From an uncultured Lachnoclostridium sp. (GTDB lineage: Bacteria; Bacillota; Clostridia; Lachnospirales; Lachnospiraceae), in the NCBI GenBank assembly GCA_946499505.1, contig CAMMSL010000022.1, positions 1-35,954 of the forward strand: a DNA stretch of 35,954 nt, in the 5' to 3' direction. The translations under genes and the position numbers were made by a program. Each line of letters starts with the position of its first letter. Positions within the stretch are counted from its first letter, which is position 1. Positions 26,233 through 34,864 of this stretch are shown in pieces. Under the pieces are notes generated by a model. That model saw nothing but the letters and a program-made list of their open reading frames with translations. It was not told the origin of the DNA and searched no databases.

Positions 26233-29200
26233 CGAAGAAAAAAAGAATAACAGTCGGGATACTTGCAGCTGTTGCTGCAGTGTTGTTGGGAAATACTACG
26301 GTAATGGCAGCAGCAAAAGCCGGGGAACCGGTATTTTCCATTGAAACAGATAAGACGGAATACAGCAGTACAGACCCGATTAATGAGACAATAAAAATAT
26401 ACAATGCATCGGATGATATACTGACCGATATTGAGATCAGCGGGAACATTCCGGACGGCTATCTGACGGAAGACGGAATATCAGCGCCGGAACAGTGGAA
26501 AGCACAGATTGAAAGTGTAGATGTCGGAGAAACCAGAGAAAGCACGGTCAGACTTGTGCAAAAGACAGGCTCTGAAGACAGCGGTCTGTCTGATCAGCAG
26601 AGCGGAGACCGGACGGGAGATACAGGAACAGTGCAGACAGGAGATACAGCCAATATAGTACCCTGGAGTATCGCAGGCGCCGCAAGTTTGTGCATTATCA
26701 TTGGTGTTGTTGCTGTGGTAAGAAAGCGGAAAGGCAGGAATTTACTTTCTTTGTTGCTTGTGCTGGCAATGGCAGGCACTCTTCTTCCGGCATCTATGAC
26801 TGCGAAAGCAGCAGAACCCGGAGAAAAGACCGCAGAAGAGAAAACGGAAGAGATTGAAAAGACGATTACGATAGACGGTGAGGAAGTTACATTGAAAGCA
26901 GTGATTACATACCAGACGGAAACTAAAGATCAGGAACAGGATACAGATCTGTCCTATGAAGGATATAATCTGAAGTGGGAAGACCAATTCGAAGGGGAGA
27001 CTCTCAACCGAGACGACTGGAATGTGGAACTCCATGATCCGGGATGGGTGAATAATGAGCTCCAGTCCTATGTGGATTCACCGGAAAATATTTATATTGA
27101 GGACGGAAGCCTTGTGCTGAAACCTGTAGAGACGAAGAATGAAGACGGAAGTGTGTCTTATACTTCCGGGCGTGTAAATACACAGAATAAACATGACTTC
27201 AAATACGGACTGTTTGAAGCGAGAGTGAAAGTTCCGGAAGGGCAGGGATTCCTTCCTGCATTCTGGATGATGCCGACAAATGAAAATCTGTACGGACAGT
27301 GGCCGCGGTGCGGTGAGATTGATATTATGGAAGTGCTCGGAAATGATACGGATACTTCATATGGAACTATACATTATGGAAATCCTCACAGCGAGAGTCA
27401 GGGAAGTTATACTTTAGAGGAAGGAACATTCTCAGACGAATATCATGTGTTCGACGTGGAATGGGAACCGGGGAAAATCAGCTGGTACGTTGATGGAAAA
27501 CTGATTCACACAGAGGATAACTGGTATTCTGCAACAGAAGGACAGGGAGAAGTTACATATCCCGCTCCGTTTGATCAGCCATTTTATATTATCCTGAATC
27601 TTGCAGTCGGCGGAAACTGGCCCGGCAATCCGGACGAGACGACAGATATTGCAAATTCGGCATATTATATTGACTATGTGAAAGTATATCAGAAAGACAG
27701 TTATGACGAAAATGTTACAAAACCAGTTGAAGAAGTCATTTTAAGAGATCCTGATGAAAATGGCAACTATGTTGTCAATGGAGATTTCTCCGAAAAAGAA
27801 GACCTGACAGATGATAAAGACTGGATATTCCTTACAGCACTGGGCGGCGAAGCCGGAGCTGAGATTGGTGACAATGAAATTGCAGTAAATACTGCAAATG
27901 AGGGTACAGTGGACTACAGCGTTCAGCTTGTGCAGCCGGATCTCCCCATGAAACAGGGCGGTGTATACCAGCTTTGCTTTGATGCATATGCAGATACGGA
28001 CAGAACAATGAAAGTAGGCGTATCTGCGCCTGACAGATCTTTCCGGCGTTATCTGGAAGATACGGTGGTAAACCTGACACCGGAAAAACAGACATATACG
28101 TTTGAATTTACCATGACAGACAGCGATGATGCGAACGGACGTCTGGAATTCAATATGGGTGCGGCAGGGTCAACTGCAGGAATCCGGATCAGCAACGTGT
28201 CATTGAAGAAAATCAAAGATATAGAAATTACTGAAGGGGACAAGGGTATCCTTGCCGACGGAAACTATGTGTACAACGGCAGTTTCCAGGAAGGAGAAGG
28301 GCGTCTCGGATACTGGGATGTACAGAAAAATGACGGAGCGGAAGTAAGTGTTACCAATGAGAATAACATACGGAGACTGATGGTAAATGCTCCGGAGGGA
28401 ACATCGGCGGATAATCCGGTCATTGTATCACAGAGTGACCTGGCACTGTCCGCAGGCAACACATATGCAATGAGTTTTACGGCAGAGGGAGAAGCAGGAA
28501 AGAATATCATGGTAAAAGCTGCCGGTAAGGAATACACGGCTGAGCTGACCGGCGCAGAGAGTGCATATGATTATAAACTGACGCTGGATACAGAACCCTC
28601 AGATACGAATCTTGCATTCTGTTTTGAAGAGCCCGGAATATATTATGTTGACAATGTGCGTATCGAAGAGGACAGCCTGATTAAAAACGGAAGTTTTAAT
28701 GCCGGATTCTCCGGATACGAACCTTATGTTGACAGCAGTATCTCATCGGATGTTACTTATGTGGTAGACAGCCTGAATGAAGACAACGCGGCTGACTTTT
28801 CGATCAACAATACGGGAGACGCTGCATGGAAGATCCAGCTGAAACAGAACAATGTGGAGCTTGAAAAGGGACAGTGGTACAGGCTTTCTCTTGACGCCAA
28901 GGCAAGCATATCGAGAAAATTGATGTTTGCGATTCAGAGAGACGGCTCCGGTGATGACGACTGGACACCATATTCAGGAGAAAAAATTGTAGATCTGAAA
29001 AACGACTATAATAAATATGAGATTGTTTTCCAGATGACAGGCGAGACAGATCCGAAAGCAGTGCTGAGTATTTCCATGGGAGCTTTTGATGGAATTCAGA
29101 TAACAGAAAAACACCGTATCTGTATTGACAATATCAATCTTGAAAAGATTGATGCACCGGATATCGGTGAACAGCCGGCAGGAGAAAATCTTCTGGTAAA

Positions 29201-29633
29201 CAGTGATTTTGCTTCTGGAAATGAAGGATGGGAAAATGCGGTTACCGATCCGGGAGCGGCGGAGGTTTCTTTTGAGAACGGCCGTGCAGTATACAATATT
29301 ACTGATGTGGGAACCGAGGACTGGAATGTACAGCTCAAACAGAACGGAATCGTTCTGGAACAGGGCGCTCACTATAAAGTTACGTTCAAGGCAAAATCTT
29401 CAGAGGCGAGGACGATCAAACTTGCCATGCTCAGCCCCAGCTATACATGGTACGGCGGAGCGGACATAGCGCTGGAAAAAGACCAGGAGAAAGAGGTTAC
29501 AGTAGATTTTGAAATGACTGAGGCGACAGATATGAATACTGCCATGGTTGTATCAATGGGAGCGATCGCGGGAACTGAGACTCCAGCATCAACAATCGAA
29601 CTGTCAGAGTTTTCTCTGATCAGAATGGAATAG
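26229..29633 (+). CDS. Secreted GH16 endo-beta-glucanase with four CBM4/9-like modules
   Basis: An 1134-residue surface enzyme. Order: signal peptide (1-28); strand-rich domain (about 35-110); linker with QTGD at 136-139; hydrophobic segment 142-164; basic RKRKGR 165-170; second hydrophobic segment 171-188 ending in a signal-peptidase-like AKAA; short strand-rich domain (205-235); GH16 catalytic domain (about 245-488); and four CBM4/9-like modules at about 514-662, 678-814, 817-973 and 987-1133. GEIDIMEVLG holds nucleophile Glu363, Asp365 and acid/base Glu368, the GH16 active site of laminarinases (beta-1,3 or mixed-linkage glucanases). The start overlaps the GH3 stop by 4 bases. The internal double hydrophobic stretch suggests a membrane hairpin holding the enzyme at the cell surface. 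Confidence 0.88.
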   Translation: MTKKKRITVGILAAVAAVLLGNTTVMAAAKAGEPVFSIETDKTEYSSTDPINETIKIYNASDDILTDIEISGNIPDGYLTEDGISAPEQWKAQIESVDVGETRESTVRLVQKTGSEDSGLSDQQSGDRTGDTGTVQTGDTANIVPWSIAGAASLCIIIGVVAVVRKRKGRNLLSLLLVLAMAGTLLPASMTAKAAEPGEKTAEEKTEEIEKTITIDGEEVTLKAVITYQTETKDQEQDTDLSYEGYNLKWEDQFEGETLNRDDWNVELHDPGWVNNELQSYVDSPENIYIEDGSLVLKPVETKNEDGSVSYTSGRVNTQNKHDFKYGLFEARVKVPEGQGFLPAFWMMPTNENLYGQWPRCGEIDIMEVLGNDTDTSYGTIHYGNPHSESQGSYTLEEGTFSDEYHVFDVEWEPGKISWYVDGKLIHTEDNWYSATEGQGEVTYPAPFDQPFYIILNLAVGGNWPGNPDETTDIANSAYYIDYVKVYQKDSYDENVTKPVEEVILRDPDENGNYVVNGDFSEKEDLTDDKDWIFLTALGGEAGAEIGDNEIAVNTANEGTVDYSVQLVQPDLPMKQGGVYQLCFDAYADTDRTMKVGVSAPDRSFRRYLEDTVVNLTPEKQTYTFEFTMTDSDDANGRLEFNMGAAGSTAGIRISNVSLKKIKDIEITEGDKGILADGNYVYNGSFQEGEGRLGYWDVQKNDGAEVSVTNENNIRRLMVNAPEGTSADNPVIVSQSDLALSAGNTYAMSFTAEGEAGKNIMVKAAGKEYTAELTGAESAYDYKLTLDTEPSDTNLAFCFEEPGIYYVDNVRIEEDSLIKNGSFNAGFSGYEPYVDSSISSDVTYVVDSLNEDNAADFSINNTGDAAWKIQLKQNNVELEKGQWYRLSLDAKASISRKLMFAIQRDGSGDDDWTPYSGEKIVDLKNDYNKYEIVFQMTGETDPKAVLSISMGAFDGIQITEKHRICIDNINLEKIDAPDIGEQPAGENLLVNSDFASGNEGWENAVTDPGAAEVSFENGRAVYNITDVGTEDWNVQLKQNGIVLEQGAHYKVTFKAKSSEARTIKLAMLSPSYTWYGGADIALEKDQEKEVTVDFEMTEATDMNTAMVVSMGAIAGTETPASTIELSEFSLIRME

Positions 29634-29681
29634 AACTCCCACCGTGAGGGAGCCGCTCTATTGTACTGGAAAAATATTCAG

Positions 29682-29710
29682 TTGTAAAAACCATATATCT
29701 GGAGTATAAT
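29682..29710 (+). promoter_or_regulatory. Promoter of the probable 6S RNA
   Basis: A -35 TTGTAA at 29682-29687 and a perfect -10 TATAAT at 29705-29710 have a 17-base spacer. Transcription would start near 29717. No open frame follows, and the RNA described next starts here. Confidence 0.8.
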
Positions 29711-29716
29711 ACTTGT

Positions 29717-29919
29717 AGAGTTAACAGAGAAGTTAACCTGGGATGTGCGACAACCCTGTGATTTTGAACCTACATTTGTTTAAACGGGATTCCTATATTT
29801 CTGTAATATGTCAGGCCTCCGATATGCAGTGGACGACAGAAAAGCAGATGCGGTTGCCCACCTGGCTGCGGCTAGGACTCAAAATACAGGACCGGCATTT
29901 TGGGTGAACTACTAAAGAT
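29717..29919 (+). ncRNA. ssrS: Probable 6S RNA
   Basis: A roughly 200-base non-coding RNA with its own promoter and terminator. It folds as a long rod. GTTAACC (29732-29738) pairs with GGTGAAC near 29903-29909. The stretch 29755-29772 pairs with 29873-29890 (CCTGT, ATTTTGA and CCTA with TAGG, TCAAAA and ACAGG). The apical stem is GTGGACGAC (29829-29837) with GTTGCCCAC (29853-29861). Between them lies a large open region. A rod with a central bubble is the hallmark of 6S RNA, which binds the housekeeping RNA polymerase, and the sequence resembles my memory of clostridial 6S RNAs. An unrelated structured RNA cannot be excluded without a covariance-model search. Together with its promoter and terminator it occupies most of 29634-30049, which holds no gene. 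Confidence 0.65.
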
Positions 29920-29949
29920 AAAGGCGGTCGTCTTGTACGGCCGCTTTTT
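29920..29949 (+). terminator. Terminator of the 6S-like RNA
   Basis: AAAGGCGGTCG (29920-29930) pairs with CGGCCGCTTT (29938-29947), with one G-T pair and one G-T-like mismatch, around a 7-base loop. The right arm runs into a five-T run at 29945-29949. Confidence 0.8.
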
Positions 29950-30049
29950 GCTAGTACATCGTTACTAATGCGGGGGGCTGTGAATAGTAACAGTACATTG
30001 AGCCACAGTCCGGGCCTGCCCGGATATAAGAATTTAGAAGAGCGGTATT

Positions 30050-30919
30050 ATGGAAAAGAAAAAGAAGTTAAAGGACCAGATCATCAAGTTCATAGAGACT
30101 GTAAATTCCCACCATACCGGCGCTTATGCGGCTCAGGCGGCGTATTTTTTTGTGCTCTCTCTGATCCCTATCATACTGCTTCTTTTGTCCATGGTACGGT
30201 ATACGGACCTGACGAGAGATGTAGTGATGAATGCAGTGCTTCAGGTATTTCCTGATTCAGTAGTATCACTGCTCAGAAATATCCTGAATCAGGTATATCG
30301 GGCATCGGAGAATATGATTCCTATCACAGCGGTCGTTGCGCTTTGGTCAGCCGGAAAAGGGGTGCTTTCAGTCACCTCGGGATTGAATTGTATCTATTCC
30401 AATACAGAGACGAGAAATTATTTTTACCTGCGTATCAGGGCTTCACTATATACCGTGCTCTTTTTAGTTGCGATCATTTTATCCTTGATCATATCTGTGT
30501 TCGGAAACAGCATCAGCGCAGTGGTATATGAACATATTCCGTTTTTGATCAAGGTGGTAGATTTTATTATGCGTATCAGGACGCTGGTAACGCTTATCGT
30601 GCTCACGGTGTTCTGGGATTTTGTATATAAATTCCTGCCGAACAGGAAGCATAAAGCCAAAACTACTCTCAGGAAACAGCTTCCGGGAGCAGTCTTTACG
30701 GCGTGTGGATGGCAGTTGATTTCGTTTATATTCTCCATATATCTGGATATATTTACAGGATTTTCCAACATGTACGGCAGCATGACAACAATTATCCTGA
30801 TCATGCTGTGGCTTTACGGATGTATGTATATCATTTTGCTTGGCGGAGAGCTGAATGCATTGCTGGAGAGGATTTCTTATAACAGAGAAATTGTATTATC
30901 AGAAAAACCGCAGGAGTGA
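30050..30919 (+). CDS. YihY/virulence factor BrkB family membrane protein
   Basis: A 289-residue inner membrane protein with about six membrane segments. Typical YihY features are the N-terminal HHTGAYAAQAAYFFVLSLIP, the ALWSAGKGVLSVTSGLNCIY segment, and the late YGSMTTIILIMLWLYGCMYIILLGGELNALLE. Members were once called ribonuclease BN by mistake; the true function is not settled, with transport or envelope roles suggested. The ATG follows a modest AGAAGAG ribosome site. It stands alone between the 6S-like RNA and the Phe T-box. Confidence 0.93.
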   Translation: MEKKKKLKDQIIKFIETVNSHHTGAYAAQAAYFFVLSLIPIILLLLSMVRYTDLTRDVVMNAVLQVFPDSVVSLLRNILNQVYRASENMIPITAVVALWSAGKGVLSVTSGLNCIYSNTETRNYFYLRIRASLYTVLFLVAIILSLIISVFGNSISAVVYEHIPFLIKVVDFIMRIRTLVTLIVLTVFWDFVYKFLPNRKHKAKTTLRKQLPGAVFTACGWQLISFIFSIYLDIFTGFSNMYGSMTTIILIMLWLYGCMYIILLGGELNALLERISYNREIVLSEKPQE

Positions 30920-30923
30920 TTTA

Positions 30924-30952
30924 TTGACAAAAAATATATTCTATGCAATAAT
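30924..30952 (+). promoter_or_regulatory. Promoter of the pheST leader
   Basis: A perfect -35 TTGACA at 30924-30929 and a -10 AATAAT at 30947-30952 have a 17-base spacer. It begins 5 bases after the preceding stop codon, and transcription would enter the T-box leader near 30959. Confidence 0.78.
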
Positions 30953-30958
30953 TACATG

Positions 30959-31232
30959 GATTTAGACTGTGAACATACGTGAGTAAAGAAGATGTAGTGT
31001 CCCAGAGACGGAGTGTCATCGGCTGGAAGCATTCCGCGCGACCCTTTTTGAAGTTTCAGTATGGGAGTCTTCCGGCGAAAAGCAGCCGATTTAGACAGTT
31101 TGCGTTAAGCCGGATGTTCGTGTAGCAATAATTTTACACAAAGAGAGTGCAGAGCGAAAAAGAAGTGCTCTGAAATAGGGTGGTACCGCGATCAACATCG
31201 TCCCTTGTCAAAATGACAGGAGACGATTTTTT
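30959..31232 (+). promoter_or_regulatory. T-box leader upstream of pheST, probably phenylalanine specific
   Basis: The T-box element AGGGTGGTACCGCG lies at 31177-31190 and is followed by a terminator at 31197-31232. The stem I region carries GGCTGGAAGCATTCC (from 31021), and the specifier is likely TTC (31055-31057, followed by A), which codes for Phe and agrees with pheS downstream. Uncharged tRNA-Phe would prevent termination. The specifier assignment is by eye and is less sure than the one in the trp leader. This accounts for the 374 bases between the YihY gene and pheS. Confidence 0.9.
31197..31232 (+). terminator. T-box regulated terminator of the pheST leader
   Basis: ATCGTC and TTGTCA (31197-31210) pair with TGACA and GACGAT (31214-31227) around a three-base AAA loop, followed by a five-T run. 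It is the conditional terminator of the phenylalanine T-box. Confidence 0.87.
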
Positions 31233-31293
31233 GTTTTATGGGAAATTAACGGCTTCGACGGGCGGCTGCCTTAAATAGGAAAGGAGAAGTGTA

Positions 31294-32331
31294 ATGAAAG
31301 ATAAAATCAACAGTATTTTATCAGAAGCAAAAAACAAGATTTCTGAATCGGCGAGTGAAGGCGAATTACAGAATGTGAAGAGCGCGTATATCGGAAAACA
31401 GGGCTCTCTGAGCCTTCTGATGAAAGAGATCCCGACGCTGGATGTGTCTCTTCGCCCTGAGATGGGTAAACTTCTGAATCAGGCAAAAAATGAGGTCAAG
31501 GAACTGATCGATGAAAAAAGAGTGGAACTGAAGCTGAAAGCTTCGGAAGTATCCCCTGATTTTGACTGTTCTGTCCCGGGAATCATGCCGTCCGGCGGCG
31601 GACTTCATCCAATCACACAGATGTGCTATGACCTGAACGATGCATTCCGCTCCATGGGATTTGAGATTTTCGAGGAAGATGAGATCACAAGCGAGATGTA
31701 TGCTTTTGACAAACTGAACTTCCCGCCGAACCATCCTGCCCGCGAGAGCATGGACACTTACTGGCTGGAAGGACACGACAGCGGAAGCACGAACGAAAAA
31801 CTCTGCCTGCGTCCGCATCTGACCGGAGGAAGCGTCCGCTATATGCAGACACACAAACCTCCGTATCGTTTCGTATATCCGGGGCGTGTGTACAGAAATG
31901 AGACTACAGATTCACATCATGAGAGGGCGTTTTTCCAGTATGAAGCTCTTATCGTGGACAAAGATATTACATTTACATCAGGAAAGGTAATGATCCAGAG
32001 TATCCTGAGCAAAGTGTTCGGAAGACATGTGCCGGTAAGGATGCGCTCCGGTTTCTTCCCCTTTGTGGAGCCGGGATTTGAGATTGATATGGAGTGTCAG
32101 GTATGCGGCGGAAAAGGCTGCAGTGTCTGCAAGCATGTGGGATGGATCGAGGTAATGCCGGGAGGTTCTCCGCATCCGAACGTGCTTAGAGCAGCAGGAC
32201 TGGATCCGGACGAGTACACAGGATTCTATGTAAACATCGGTCTGGACAGACTTGTTATGATGCGTTACGGTGTGGATGATGTGAGACTGTTCCACAGCGC
32301 TGATTTAAGATTCCTGAAACAGTTTAGATAA
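31294..32331 (+). CDS. pheS: Phenylalanine--tRNA ligase alpha subunit
   Basis: The 345-residue catalytic subunit of the alpha2-beta2 enzyme that charges tRNA-Phe. The N-terminal coiled coil (about 1-85) contacts tRNA. The class II core has HPARESMDTYWL, motif 2 FVYPGRVYRNETTDSHHERAFFQYE, and motif 3 GFYVNIGLDRLVMMRYG. A four-cysteine insert CQVCGGKGCSVC, near residue 268, is common in Firmicutes PheS and may bind zinc. The ATG follows AAAGGAGAAG. Its stop is 11 bases before pheT, and the pair is under the T-box. Confidence 0.97.
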   Translation: MKDKINSILSEAKNKISESASEGELQNVKSAYIGKQGSLSLLMKEIPTLDVSLRPEMGKLLNQAKNEVKELIDEKRVELKLKASEVSPDFDCSVPGIMPSGGGLHPITQMCYDLNDAFRSMGFEIFEEDEITSEMYAFDKLNFPPNHPARESMDTYWLEGHDSGSTNEKLCLRPHLTGGSVRYMQTHKPPYRFVYPGRVYRNETTDSHHERAFFQYEALIVDKDITFTSGKVMIQSILSKVFGRHVPVRMRSGFFPFVEPGFEIDMECQVCGGKGCSVCKHVGWIEVMPGGSPHPNVLRAAGLDPDEYTGFYVNIGLDRLVMMRYGVDDVRLFHSADLRFLKQFR

Positions 32332-32342
32332 GGAGAGAAAAA

Positions 32343-34787
32343 ATGAAGTTATCATTATCATGGATCAAGGATTATGTGAATATTCCGGAGGATGCGGATC
32401 TGAAAAAACTGGCGTACGACCTGACCATGTCCACAGTGGAAGTGGAGGACGTGGAAGATCTTGCACGCCGTTTTGACAATATGCTGGTGGGAGTCATCGA
32501 AAAGATCGAACCCCATCCCAATGCGGACAGATTAAGAGTGTGCAAGGTAGATATCGGCGGCGGAGAGATCAAGGATATCGTCTGCGGCGGCATCAACCTG
32601 AAAGAGGGGATGCGTGTCGCTGTATCCTGCCCGGGCGCGGTTGTCCGCTGGCACGGGGAAGGCGAACCGGTAGTGATCAAAAATTCCAAACTTCGCGGCG
32701 TTGAGTCGTACGGTATGATCTGCGCTTCCGATGAGATCGGGCTGGGAGAACTGTTCCCGGCAGAGCAGGAGGCAGAGATTCTGGATCTGTCTGCTTTTGA
32801 CGTGCCGGCAGGTACTTCTCTTGCCGATGCGCTGGATATGAATGATGTCCTTCTCGAGATCGATAATAAATCAATGACGAACAGACCGGATCTCTGGGGA
32901 CATTACGGAATCGCACGCGAGATTGCGGCACTCTATGACCTGCCTCTCAAAGAGATCAAACCTTTTGAGACAGACGTTCAGTCTGATTTTAAGGTTGAGA
33001 TCGATGCGCCGGACAGATGTACAAGATACATCGGCGTTGAGATGTCCGGTGTGAGCGTGAAGCCTTCACCGTACAAAATGCAGAACCGGATCTGGAAAGC
33101 TGGAATGCGGCCGATCAACGCGCTTGTAGATATCACGAACTATGTCATGCTTGCAGTCGGAAATCCGACACATGCATTTGACGCGGACAATATTACAGAC
33201 CACATCGTAGTAAGACATGCGTCCGAAGGAGAGAAGCTGCTCCTTTTAAACGACAATGAACTCACGCTCTGCGATGATGATCTTGTGATCACGGATTCCG
33301 AGGGACCGGTTGCACTTGCAGGAGTCATGGGCGGAGCCAAGGATTCCATCCTTCCCAAGACAGAGAGGGTGATCCTGGAGGTTGCAAACTTTGAGGCTGC
33401 CGGGATCCGCCGTACGGCGCTGCGCTATGATACACGTACGGAGGCGTCCTCCAGATATGAGAAAGCCATTGATCCGGAGAGATGTGATCAGGCCCTTGCC
33501 CTTTCCATGCACTATTTCATGGAACTTTATCCGGAACTGAAAGTGACCGGATTCTGCGATAACTATGTGAAGAAACTGGAGAGAGCGCAGATAGACGTAA
33601 GCCTTGCATGGCTTGAGAAGAGACTTGGAAAACATCTGACAGACGATGAAATCCGGGGCAAGCTTGAGAAACTCGGATTCGAGGTTCAGATTGACGGCGA
33701 CAATATGCATGTGACTGCTCCTTCATGGCGTTCCACAGGCGATATTTCCATCAAGGATGATGTAATGGAGGAAGTTGCCAGAATGTACGGTTATGACAAC
33801 TTCGACGCTACACCATTCACGACTTCCTTTACCGGAGCAATCAACCAGAAGGATAAGAACCTTGTCAGAAGTATCAAGGAGTATCTCGCGATCCGCTGCG
33901 GCATGCAGGAAGTGTACACCTATCCGTGGATGAATGATGTGTTTGTAAACGCAGTTCTTCAGAACACGGACGGAATACTGAGGCTTTCCACTCCGCCGGC
34001 ACCGGAACTGGGATATATCCGTTCTTCTCTGCTTCCGAACCTGTGCGAGGCTGTTGCAAAAAACGAGCGTTATTTCAATGACTTCTCCATTTTTGAGGAA
34101 GCTCAGGTATTCTTCGATAGAAATTATACATCTGTATACGACGAGACAGAATCACTTCCGGAGCAGCGCAGACATATCGGGGCGGCTTTCGCGAGCAGCG
34201 TGAAAAATATCAACACGCTTTTCAGAGAGGCGAAGGGTGTCCTCGAGTATATGCCGCGCTATACGCATATGGAAGCGTATGAGTTCAGAAAAGAAGAGAA
34301 ACCGGTGTGGGCTGACAACGTTGTCTGGCTCAATATCTATCTTGGAGATGAGAAGATCGGTGATATGGGACTGGTGGCAAAGAAGGTTTCCATGGAGTGC
34401 GGTATCAAGAACCTGTCCGTTATGCTGTTCGAATTGGATGCAACGAAACTGAAACCACTGGCATCCAGAACGAATAAATTTACTCATCTGGCAGAGTACC
34501 CGGAGACAGATTATGACATCTCTATGCTCTTTAATGCGGATGCGGCATGGCATGATATCTATGATGCGGTAATGGGTAAGAAGAAAGCCAGCGCGCTTCT
34601 TAAGGATGCGTCCTTTGTTGATGAATACAGAGGGAAACAGATTCCGTCCGGAAAGAAATCTGTGACCATCAGACTGACGATTGGATCAGATGAGAAGACT
34701 CTGACGTCTCAGGAAATCGAAAATGCTGCAAATCAGGTGATGAAAAAACTTAGCAAAAAGATGAATGCAGAGCTCAGAACACAGTAA
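32343..34787 (+). CDS. pheT: Phenylalanine--tRNA ligase beta subunit
   Basis: An 814-residue partner of PheS carrying the editing and anticodon-binding domains. In order: the N-terminal domain MKLSLSWIKDYVNIPED, an EMAP-type tRNA-binding domain (about 40-150, with HPNADRLRVCKVD), the B3/B4 editing domain (about 210-380), the B5 domain (about 400-475), a catalytic-like core and the C-terminal FDX-ACB anticodon-binding domain (about 720-812, starting near LAEYPETDYDISML). Length is normal. The ATG is preceded by AAGGAGAG. A hairpin at 34808-34838 follows the stop. Confidence 0.97.
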   Translation: MKLSLSWIKDYVNIPEDADLKKLAYDLTMSTVEVEDVEDLARRFDNMLVGVIEKIEPHPNADRLRVCKVDIGGGEIKDIVCGGINLKEGMRVAVSCPGAVVRWHGEGEPVVIKNSKLRGVESYGMICASDEIGLGELFPAEQEAEILDLSAFDVPAGTSLADALDMNDVLLEIDNKSMTNRPDLWGHYGIAREIAALYDLPLKEIKPFETDVQSDFKVEIDAPDRCTRYIGVEMSGVSVKPSPYKMQNRIWKAGMRPINALVDITNYVMLAVGNPTHAFDADNITDHIVVRHASEGEKLLLLNDNELTLCDDDLVITDSEGPVALAGVMGGAKDSILPKTERVILEVANFEAAGIRRTALRYDTRTEASSRYEKAIDPERCDQALALSMHYFMELYPELKVTGFCDNYVKKLERAQIDVSLAWLEKRLGKHLTDDEIRGKLEKLGFEVQIDGDNMHVTAPSWRSTGDISIKDDVMEEVARMYGYDNFDATPFTTSFTGAINQKDKNLVRSIKEYLAIRCGMQEVYTYPWMNDVFVNAVLQNTDGILRLSTPPAPELGYIRSSLLPNLCEAVAKNERYFNDFSIFEEAQVFFDRNYTSVYDETESLPEQRRHIGAAFASSVKNINTLFREAKGVLEYMPRYTHMEAYEFRKEEKPVWADNVVWLNIYLGDEKIGDMGLVAKKVSMECGIKNLSVMLFELDATKLKPLASRTNKFTHLAEYPETDYDISMLFNADAAWHDIYDAVMGKKKASALLKDASFVDEYRGKQIPSGKKSVTIRLTIGSDEKTLTSQEIENAANQVMKKLSKKMNAELRTQ

Positions 34788-34807
34788 AACAGAAATAATG
34801 ATTCAGG

Positions 34808-34841
34808 CGGGCCTTGTGTGGAATGCATACAGGGCTCGTTT
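34808..34841 (+). terminator. Possible weak terminator after pheT
   Basis: CGGGCCTTGTGTG (34808-34820) pairs with CATACAGGGCTCG (34826-34838), using three G-T pairs, around a short loop, followed by only three T residues. It may partly separate pheST from queA, but no promoter for queA was recognised in the 77-base gap. Confidence 0.45.
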
Positions 34842-34864
34842 GTCGAAGGGAATAGGTTTACAGT

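Noticed and set aside
29639-29660. CTCCC/GGGAG hairpin after the GH16 gene as a terminator.
   Set aside because: The stem is five bases and no T-run follows, so it does not support a terminator call.
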